A stretch of DNA of 64,000 nt, taken from assembly GCA_049323915.1 (NCBI GenBank), contig JBMOPC010000001.1, forward strand, positions 1-64,000, read 5' to 3'. This stretch comes from BRHc4a sp049323915. Its GTDB lineage: Bacteria; Bacillota; Desulfotomaculia; Desulfotomaculales; Desulfocucumaceae. Positions 58,456-64,000 of the stretch are shown in pieces. Numbering within the stretch: position 1 is the stretch's first letter; every line of letters starts with the position of its first letter. Position numbers and translations under genes: made by a program. The notes below the pieces were generated by a model. The model did not search any database, was not told where the DNA came from, and saw nothing but the letters and a program-made list of their open reading frames with translations.

Positions 58456-59346
58456 ATGGCTGCTGACAGTGCGGAAAAGCCGCAAAAGGAGTACTGGCGG
58501 TGGACCGAATACAACTGGATGAATCCCGGCATGGACTGGAAAAAGGCAAGGTTTATCACTGCCGGCGCCGATGTGGGATCGGTCAGTACCCAGGCGGTGA
58601 TAATGCTGGACGGGGAGCTGTATGCATTTGCAAACATGCGTACCGGGTCTGACAGCCCCAACAGCGCCCTCAACGCCATAAACTGGGCCATGGAAAATAC
58701 TGAAATGAAGCTGGAAAACATCACATACACCGTGGGAACCGGCTATGGCAGGGTTAATGTGCCCTTCGCCCACAGGACTGTCACCGAGATTGCCTGCCAC
58801 GCCAGGGGAGCCAATTTTATATACGGGCCTACTGCCCGCACGGTTTTGGACATGGGGGGGCAGGACTGCAAGGCCATAAGGTGCGATGAAAAGGGCAAAG
58901 TGGTCTCCTTCCTTATGAACGACAAGTGTGCCGCAGGCACAGGCCGGGGCATGGAGGTATTTGCCAACCTGCTGGCGGTGTCCGTGGAAGAACTGGGTGA
59001 AATGTCACTGCAGGTGAACGAGGAGCCGCCGCCTGTCAGCAGCACCTGCGTTGTGTTTGCCAAGAACGAGGCAGCAGGTCTTTTAAGGGCGGGTTGGCCA
59101 AAGGAAAGGGTGCTGGCCGCATACTGCTCGGCCATGGCGCAAAGGGTGGTGGCTCTTCTGAAAAGGAACGGGATTGAGAAGGACTTTGCAATAACCGGAG
59201 GTATCGCAAAGAACGTCGGCGTGGTCAGCCGCATTGAGAAAGAACTGGGCATGAAGGCCCTCAAGCCCCGCCACGACACCCAGATTGCCGGTGCGCTGGG
59301 AGCTGCCCTGTTTGCCAGGGATTTGGCGGAAAAGGGGAAAAAATGA
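58456..59346 (+). CDS. bzdQ: Benzoyl-CoA reductase ATPase subunit (BcrA/BzdQ-like)
   Basis: A 296-residue member of the same ATPase family. ITAGADVGSVSTQAVI (residues 34-49), LDMGGQDCKAIRCDE (131-145) and ITGGIAKNVG are the ASKHA nucleotide motifs; Cys158 in NDKCAAGTGRGMEVF and Cys198 in SSTCVVFAKNEAAG are the cluster ligands. The 30-residue N-terminal extension with WRWTEYNW is typical of the Bzd-type large ATPase. Both ATPase subunits here are about 30 kDa, which fits the Azoarcus-type (Bzd) rather than the Thauera-type reductase, where one is about 48 kDa. ATG with AGGGGTA upstream. Confidence 0.87.
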   Translation: MAADSAEKPQKEYWRWTEYNWMNPGMDWKKARFITAGADVGSVSTQAVIMLDGELYAFANMRTGSDSPNSALNAINWAMENTEMKLENITYTVGTGYGRVNVPFAHRTVTEIACHARGANFIYGPTARTVLDMGGQDCKAIRCDEKGKVVSFLMNDKCAAGTGRGMEVFANLLAVSVEELGEMSLQVNEEPPPVSSTCVVFAKNEAAGLLRAGWPKERVLAAYCSAMAQRVVALLKRNGIEKDFAITGGIAKNVGVVSRIEKELGMKALKPRHDTQIAGALGAALFARDLAEKGKK

Positions 59347-59394
59347 CGGCATTATACTGTTGGACCGGTCCCGGCCTGGAAGTGGGGGTGTCCT

Positions 59395-60428
59395 TTGAAA
59401 AAAAGAAACGTTGAAGATCTTATAGGCGTGGCCCTTGGAAGCAAGCCGGCGGACATATTCATAGAAAACGGTAAGATTCTCAACGTGTACAGCGGCGAAG
59501 TGCTGGAGGGCTGGAATGTGGCGGTGAAGGGAGACCGCATCGCCTACACCGGCCCCTCCAGAAAAATGGTGGGAGAGGAAACCCGGGTTATTGACGCCCG
59601 CGGGCTATACCTGGTTCCAGGTTATATCGACGCTCACGGCCACGCCGACCTTCTTTCAAACCCGCTGGCCCTGGCAAGAGCTGTTCTGCCCCTGGGGACC
59701 ACCGCTGTTCTTACCGACACCCACGAAATGGCAGGGGCTCTGGGCATAGGTGGCATAGATTTGATGCTGGATATTACCGAAGGCCTGCCGGTAAAGTTTT
59801 ATCTGGCGCTTACCGCCGCAAACCCTCCCCACCCGGCCATTGAAGGAGAGGACAGCATAACCGGGGACGATTTCAGGCGATACATGGAGCATTCCAGGGT
59901 GCTGGCCATCAGCGAGATTACCCCCTGGAAGAGGCTTATTGATATGGACCCGGTTTTGACCGGGAAAGTTTGCTACGCCTACGGTCTCGGGAAAAGGGTG
60001 GAGGGGCACGGGGCCGGGTGCTCCCATGAAAGGATGAACGCCCTGGTCAATGCCGGGATAACCTCCTGCCACGAGAGCGTGAGCGTGGAAGATGTGCAGT
60101 CGAGGCTGTTCTGGGCAGTGATGAATCCGACATGGCCCTGGCTTTTAACAGCATGGTGGAAATGGGTGGAGGACATGTTCTGGTCAGGGATGGAAAGGTT
60201 GTGGCGAAATGTCCCCTGGCGGTGGGGGGGATCATGTCTGACCGGGATATACCGGAACTGGCCCAAAACATTCTCATGGTCGAAGAGAAGCTCTTGGAAA
60301 TGGGCTGCACCCTTGAAAACCCGCTGGTCACCCTTGGCTTCATTTCCTTTTCAGGACTGCCTTTTGCCCGCATGACGCCCCGTGGTCTTCTGGACATTAA
60401 GAATAATAAAATAGTCTTCCCGTTATAA
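59395..60428 (+). pseudogene. ade: Adenine deaminase pseudogene (internal deletion and frame change)
   Basis: The first part (59395 to about 60100) encodes the N-terminal 235 residues of adenine deaminase, with the metal motif DAHGHAD and THEMAG and EITPWKRL as in the family. The C-terminal part (about 60100-60428) encodes MALAFNSMVEMGGGHVLVRDGKVVAK and the rest of the family C-terminus, but in another frame. Adenine deaminases are about 560-600 residues, so more than 200 residues are missing at the junction. Not a simple sequencing frameshift. It is embedded between the reductase ATPases and an SDR gene in the same direction. Confidence 0.85.
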
Positions 60429-60482
60429 GTGTATTAATTTTCCAAATTATTTTATAAAAATTACAGAGAAGGGGTGCTGCCA

Positions 60483-61229
60483 ATGATACTCCAGGGAAAA
60501 GCAGCGATAATCACCGGGGCCAGGCAGGGGATCGGCGAAGCTGTGGCCCTGGCCCTGGCCCACGCGGGCGCCGACCTTATGCTGGTCAGCCGCAGTATAA
60601 GCGAGGATGACAATGTAGTCAAGGAAATACGGTCCACCGGCAGGAGAGTGCTGGTGATGCAGGTGGACGTGGCCAGCAGGGAGCAGGTCGGGCAGATGGT
60701 GGACCGGACACTGGAGGCCTTCGGGAAAGTGGACATTCTTTTCAACAATGCCGGGGTAAGCCTGCCCGGAATGCTATGGAAGCTGACCGAGGAGCAGTGG
60801 GATCAGGTAATAAACGTCAACCTGAAAGGCACCTTTAACTGCATGCAGGCAGTGGCAAGGCCGATGATGGACCAGAAATCAGGGGCCATCATAAATGTGA
60901 CTTCATCCGCAGGGCTTCTGGGCACAGTGGGCCAGGTGAACTACACTGCCGCAAAGGGCGGGGTGTACGCCCTTACAAAATCGGCCGCCAAGGAGCTGGC
61001 CAGATACGGCATCACGGTCAATACCATAGCTCCTATGGCCGAAACCGAGATGACAAAGACAATCGCCACCGACCCCAAATTTCGCGACAAGTACCTTGAG
61101 AGGATTCCCATGGGGCGCTTCGCCAAGCCCGAGGAAATATGCCCCGCCGTGGTGTTTCTGGCGTCCGACGGCGCCCGCTACATCACGGGACAGACATTGT
61201 GCATAGATGGCGGAATGGTGATGCTTTAA
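60483..61229 (+). CDS. SDR-family oxidoreductase
   Basis: A protein of about 248 residues. Cofactor motif TGARQGIGEAVALAL (residues 12-26), NNAG near 88, catalytic serine in VTSSAG near 139 and YTAAKGG near 153 with the Tyr-x3-Lys pair. The C-terminus GQTLCIDGGMVML is typical. ATG 60483 is preferred over GTG 60474 because AAGGGG lies about ten bases upstream. It lies in the ring-reduction operon before a thiolase and the 6-oxo hydrolase, so it may oxidise 6-hydroxycyclohex-1-ene-1-carbonyl-CoA or a 3-hydroxyacyl-CoA; neither is proven. Confidence 0.88.
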   Translation: MILQGKAAIITGARQGIGEAVALALAHAGADLMLVSRSISEDDNVVKEIRSTGRRVLVMQVDVASREQVGQMVDRTLEAFGKVDILFNNAGVSLPGMLWKLTEEQWDQVINVNLKGTFNCMQAVARPMMDQKSGAIINVTSSAGLLGTVGQVNYTAAKGGVYALTKSAAKELARYGITVNTIAPMAETEMTKTIATDPKFRDKYLERIPMGRFAKPEEICPAVVFLASDGARYITGQTLCIDGGMVML

Positions 61230-61244
61230 CAGGGAGGGAGAACT

Positions 61245-62447
61245 TTGAATGACAGGGATGTTGTAATCCTTAGCGCCGCAAGGACTGCGGTTGGCCGTCT
61301 TGGAGGGTCGCTCAAAGACATACCGCCGCAAAACCTGGGGGCAATGGCAGCCGGGGAGGCTCTGAACAGGGCCGGAATTGCAGCCTCCCAGGTGGGAGAA
61401 GTGATATTCGGAAACTCCAGGCAGACTACCGAAGCGTCAAACATTGCAAGGGTGGTTTCGTTAAAGGCCGGCATTCCCGAGGAGGTTCCCGCCTATACCG
61501 TGCACCGCCAGTGCGCCTCCAGCGTGCAGTCCTTCGTAAGCGGCTGCCAGGAGATTATAACCGGGTGTTCCGACGTGGTGCTGGTAGGCGGCACCGAGGT
61601 GCTGAGCAGGGCGCCGTTTTACCTTAAAAATGCCCGCTACGGCTACGGAAACGGCAACGGCGTTCTGGTGGACTCCCTTACGGAGGCCGGGCCCGGGGCG
61701 CAGCCCCCTGAGATTTACGGCAATCTGCCAATGGGACTTACCGCCGAATATGTCGCCCGGGAGTTTAACATTTCCAGGGAAGACCAGGACAGGTTTGCGC
61801 TGTTAAGCCAGCAGAGGGCGGCAAAGGCCATCTCCGAGGGAAGGTTCAGGGACCAGATAATGCCGGTGCTGGTCAAATCCGGCAAGAATACGGTGAACTT
61901 CGACACCGACGAGCACCCCAGGGCCACCACATTTGAAAAACTTTCGTCACTGCCGCCGTCCTTCTCCGAGGGCGGGACCGTTACGGCCGGCAATAGCTGC
62001 GGTTTTAACGACGCGGCCGGCGCCCTGGTGCTGGCTTCAGCGGCAAAGGCAAGGGAACTGGGAGTAAAGCCCCTGGCCAGGGTGGCTTCCTGGTCTTCTG
62101 TAGGAGTATCCCCGAAAATAATGGGTATCGGTCCGGTGCCGGCAACCCGCAAGGCCCTTGAAAGGGCCGGGCTGTCAATGGACGACATAGGGTTTATAGA
62201 GCTTAACGAGGCCTTTGCGTCACAAGTCCTTGCGTCAATAAGAGAGCTGGGGCTGACCGAAGACAGGATAAACCCCAACGGGGGGGCAATCGCGCTGGGC
62301 CATCCCATTGGGGCCACCGGCGCCGTGCTGCTGACCAAGCTGATCTACGGGATGATGGACAGCGGTGAGCGGTACGGACTGGCCACACTTTGTATAGGCG
62401 GGGGACAGGGAATGGCCGTTATACTGGAAAGCCTGTCTTATAATTAG
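61245..62447 (+). CDS. Acetyl-CoA C-acetyltransferase (thiolase)
   Basis: A 400-residue classical thiolase. Catalytic Cys90 is in VHRQCASSVQSF, the histidine in GHPIGATGA near residue 350, and the second cysteine in LCIGGGQGMA near 381; NEAFASQ is also present. It would cleave a 3-oxoacyl-CoA formed after ring opening (3-oxopimeloyl-CoA to glutaryl-CoA and acetyl-CoA is a good candidate) or acetoacetyl-CoA. TTG start with GGGAGGG upstream. Confidence 0.93.
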   Translation: MNDRDVVILSAARTAVGRLGGSLKDIPPQNLGAMAAGEALNRAGIAASQVGEVIFGNSRQTTEASNIARVVSLKAGIPEEVPAYTVHRQCASSVQSFVSGCQEIITGCSDVVLVGGTEVLSRAPFYLKNARYGYGNGNGVLVDSLTEAGPGAQPPEIYGNLPMGLTAEYVAREFNISREDQDRFALLSQQRAAKAISEGRFRDQIMPVLVKSGKNTVNFDTDEHPRATTFEKLSSLPPSFSEGGTVTAGNSCGFNDAAGALVLASAAKARELGVKPLARVASWSSVGVSPKIMGIGPVPATRKALERAGLSMDDIGFIELNEAFASQVLASIRELGLTEDRINPNGGAIALGHPIGATGAVLLTKLIYGMMDSGERYGLATLCIGGGQGMAVILESLSYN

Positions 62448-62483
62448 TTATCTCAATGAAAAAAAATCAGGAGGTGATACACG

Positions 62484-62540
62484 TTGCCCCCTGTTCCGAT
62501 TTTTGGGACAAGAGCGCGGGCCAATGAAAAGAGAAAATGA
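62484..62540 (+). CDS. Possible 18-residue leader peptide before the 6-oxo hydrolase gene
   Basis: TTG start preceded by AGGAGGTGAT, a near-perfect complement of the 16S rRNA 3' end, then 18 codons (MPPVPIFGTRARANEKRK) and TGA. It lies about 50 bases before the next gene. No homology is recognised. It may be a translated leader or a fortuitous site. Confidence 0.35.
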   Translation: MPPVPIFGTRARANEKRK

Positions 62541-62590
62541 TTTTGTCAAAAAGGGTCTATTTTAAAAAGATTAATTAAGGGGGATGAATT

Positions 62591-63721
62591 ATGGATTATT
62601 TCAAGTGGCCTCGTCAGACGGATATTAAAGACCACGATCTTTTTACAGAAGAGCATTTCGGCAAAGAAGCCCCGTGTGTGATTTATGAAAAAAAGCCTGT
62701 TATTGATCCTAACGGCAACCCGGTTGAAGGCCTATTCTCGGCCTGGGTAATACTGAACAACCCGGCCCAGTACAATTCATACACCACCGAGATGGTAAAG
62801 GGAGTCATCTCCGGATTCCACAGGGCTTCCATGGACAGGTCGGTTGTGGCCATAGTGTTTACCAGCGTCGGGGACAAAGCCTTCTGCACCGGGGGCAACA
62901 CCAAGGAGTACGCCGAGTACTACAGCGGAAACCCCAGCGAGTACGCTCTGTACATGGATCTTTTCAACGGTATGGTTGACGCCATATACATGGCCAAAAA
63001 ACCTGTGATCTGCCGTGTCAACGGAATGAGGGTGGCCGGAGGACAGGAAATTGGAATGGCCTGCGACGTATCTATTTCATCGGATCTTGCAATATTCGGC
63101 CAGGCCGGGCCAAAGCACGGGTCGGCGCCGGTGGGCGGGTCCACCGACTATATCTTTTGGTATCTGGGCATGGAAAACGCCATGTGGAGCTGCATTTCCT
63201 GCGAGACATGGAGCGCCTACAAGATGGAGAGGCTGGGACTTATCTCCAAGTCCGTCCCCGTGCTGAAGAAAGACGGCAAATTCATCAGAAACCCGCAGGT
63301 AATCACCGACAAGTACATTGACGACGGCGCCATCGTTTACGGTGAATTTGTCAAGGGAACGGCGGCGGCAGACGCCAAGGCGCTCATAAAGGAGTGCGAG
63401 ACTGATTTCTCCCTGCTGGACGGAGAGGTCAACAAGGTGATCTGGACACTGACCAACCTGTTCCCCCACTGCCTGATGATGTCCATAGACGGCATCCGTC
63501 AGAAGAAGAAGTTTTTCTGGGACATGAACAAGCTTCCCAACAGGCACTGGCTGGCAGCCAACATGATGAGCGAGGCCTACCTGGGGTTCAACGCCTTCAA
63601 CAACAAGAAAGCCACCGGCAAGGATTTGTGCGACTTTATTGAATACCGCAGGCTTATCGCCGAAGCCAAGCCTTTTAACCAGGAGTTTATAGACAGCGTT
63701 CTTCCCCAGCGCAAGGAGTAG
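62591..63721 (+). CDS. bamA: 6-oxocyclohex-1-ene-1-carbonyl-CoA hydrolase (BamA/Oah/BzdY)
   Basis: A 376-residue crotonase-superfamily hydrolase that opens the alicyclic ring to 3-hydroxypimeloyl-CoA. The length and stretches such as LFTEEHFGKEAPCVIYEKKP, WVILNNPAQYNSYTTEM, FCTGGNTKEYAEYYSG, RVAGGQEIGMACD and FGQAGPKHGSAPVGGSTD are the diagnostic BamA pattern used as a marker for anaerobic aromatic degradation. It is the clearest marker in the window that the reductase genes belong to the benzoyl-CoA pathway. ATG with AAGGGGGATG upstream. Confidence 0.96.
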   Translation: MDYFKWPRQTDIKDHDLFTEEHFGKEAPCVIYEKKPVIDPNGNPVEGLFSAWVILNNPAQYNSYTTEMVKGVISGFHRASMDRSVVAIVFTSVGDKAFCTGGNTKEYAEYYSGNPSEYALYMDLFNGMVDAIYMAKKPVICRVNGMRVAGGQEIGMACDVSISSDLAIFGQAGPKHGSAPVGGSTDYIFWYLGMENAMWSCISCETWSAYKMERLGLISKSVPVLKKDGKFIRNPQVITDKYIDDGAIVYGEFVKGTAAADAKALIKECETDFSLLDGEVNKVIWTLTNLFPHCLMMSIDGIRQKKKFFWDMNKLPNRHWLAANMMSEAYLGFNAFNNKKATGKDLCDFIEYRRLIAEAKPFNQEFIDSVLPQRKE

Positions 63722-63762
63722 AATTGCCCTGTAGATATTTTGACTTTTTTAGTTGATTATAT

Positions 63763-63797
63763 CGGGCGGGAGATTGCTGTGGAGCATCTCCCGCCCG
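63763..63797. terminator. GC-rich hairpin between the hydrolase and the next crotonase gene
   Basis: A perfect 12-bp stem CGGGCGGGAGAT/ATCTCCCGCCCG with an 11-base loop. No T tract follows on the plus strand. On the minus strand a run of five T follows. It may attenuate or stabilise the transcript rather than end it. Confidence 0.45.
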
Positions 63798-63817
63798 CGC
63801 CAAAAAGGGGGATATGC

Positions 63818-64000
63818 TTGAGATACCAGTTCCTGAAGGTTAAAAGCTCCGAAGGAATGGCCACCATAACCTTAAACCGGCCGCCCCTTAACGTTTTGAC
63901 CATACCCATGATGGAGGAGCTTGTTTCAGCCCTTGAATGGGCCATTGGGGATCCGGGGGGCATAATCGTCATAGACGCAGAGGGAAAGGCCTTTTCCGCC
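63818..64000 (+). CDS. Enoyl-CoA hydratase/isomerase family protein, probably cyclohexa-1,5-diene-1-carbonyl-CoA hydratase (3' truncated)
   Basis: The first 61 codons are present; the gene runs off the window. The sequence SSEGMATITLNRPPLNVLTIPMMEEL and the later GKAFSA are the crotonase N-terminal pattern. TTG start with AAAAGGGGG six bases upstream; the ATG at 63814 leads to an early stop in another frame. Next to the BamA gene, it most likely encodes the dienoyl-CoA hydratase (Dch/BamR/BzdW type) acting between the reductase and the dehydrogenase. The catalytic half lies outside the window, so this stays probable. Confidence 0.75.
   Translation, partial: MRYQFLKVKSSEGMATITLNRPPLNVLTIPMMEELVSALEWAIGDPGGIIVIDAEGKAFSA

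Noticed and set aside
59395..60375. Intact 326-residue amidohydrolase
   Set aside because: The last 85 residues or so are out of frame with the adenine deaminase C-terminus, which is found in the overlapping frame; hence a pseudogene.
1..64000. tRNA, rRNA, CRISPR, prophage or complete insertion sequence
   Set aside because: No cloverleaf, rRNA segment, repeat-spacer array, integrase or transposase was recognised on either strand.

Overview
The window looks like the chromosome of an anaerobic, spore-forming Gram-positive of the Clostridia, most like the Desulfotomaculum/Pelotomaculum group. The reasons are an intact sporulation sigma factor (SigK), a SAM-I riboswitch with an intrinsic terminator, purine-rich ribosome-binding sites with frequent GTG and TTG starts, many ferredoxin- and radical-dependent anaerobic enzymes, and gene content centred on CoA-dependent aromatic acid degradation. 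The genus is inference; there is no rRNA or tRNA here to settle it.

Layout. 0-10.4 kb is mostly housekeeping: a CBS/DUF294 signalling protein (5' truncated), a riboswitch-controlled minus-strand operon for sulfide-dependent homocysteine synthesis (COG1900, NIL-ferredoxin, COG2122), sigK, two hydrolases, a TrkH/TrkA potassium system and an acetyltransferase. 10.4-14.9 kb (minus strand) holds a sodium:solute symporter with a 38-residue accessory protein, a phenylacetate-CoA ligase and a 2-hydroxyacid dehydrogenase. 15.2-24.9 kb is a molybdenum hydroxylase locus (FAD, 2Fe-2S and molybdopterin subunits, an MFS carrier, an IclR regulator, and the maturation genes yqeC, yqeB, xdhC and a MoeA-like gene). 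A REP-like inverted repeat ends it.

26-41.1 kb is a long plus-strand array: a five-gene Liv-type ABC importer, an acyl-CoA ligase, the two substrate/cluster subunits of an ATP-dependent benzoyl-CoA reductase, a 3-hydroxyacyl-CoA dehydrogenase, a crotonase, an indolepyruvate-type ferredoxin oxidoreductase (iorAB) and a thiolase/Zn-ribbon pair. 41.4-47.6 kb differs in codon choice and looks acquired: a CBS-PAS-PAS-AAA+ sigma-54 activator, a sigma-54-type promoter, benzoate-CoA ligase, an MFS transporter, and a truncated second transporter. 47.6-53 kb has a C_GCAxxG_C_C protein, a LysR regulator, a gamma-carbonic anhydrase-like protein and a TRAP transporter. 53.2-64 kb has another CoA ligase, a NarX/NarL-like two-component pair and, divergently, the two ATPase subunits of benzoyl-CoA reductase, an adenine deaminase pseudogene, an SDR dehydrogenase, a thiolase, 6-oxocyclohex-1-ene-1-carbonyl-CoA hydrolase and the start of a crotonase that is probably the dienoyl-CoA hydratase.

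Together the genes outline uptake of an aromatic acid (ABC, MFS or TRAP), CoA activation (four different ligases), ATP- and ferredoxin-driven ring reduction, ring opening by the BamA/Oah hydrolase, and beta-oxidation-like shortening by thiolases. The benzoyl-CoA reductase genes are split into two blocks about 22 kb apart. Nothing resembling CRISPR, prophage, complete insertion sequences or structural RNA genes was seen.
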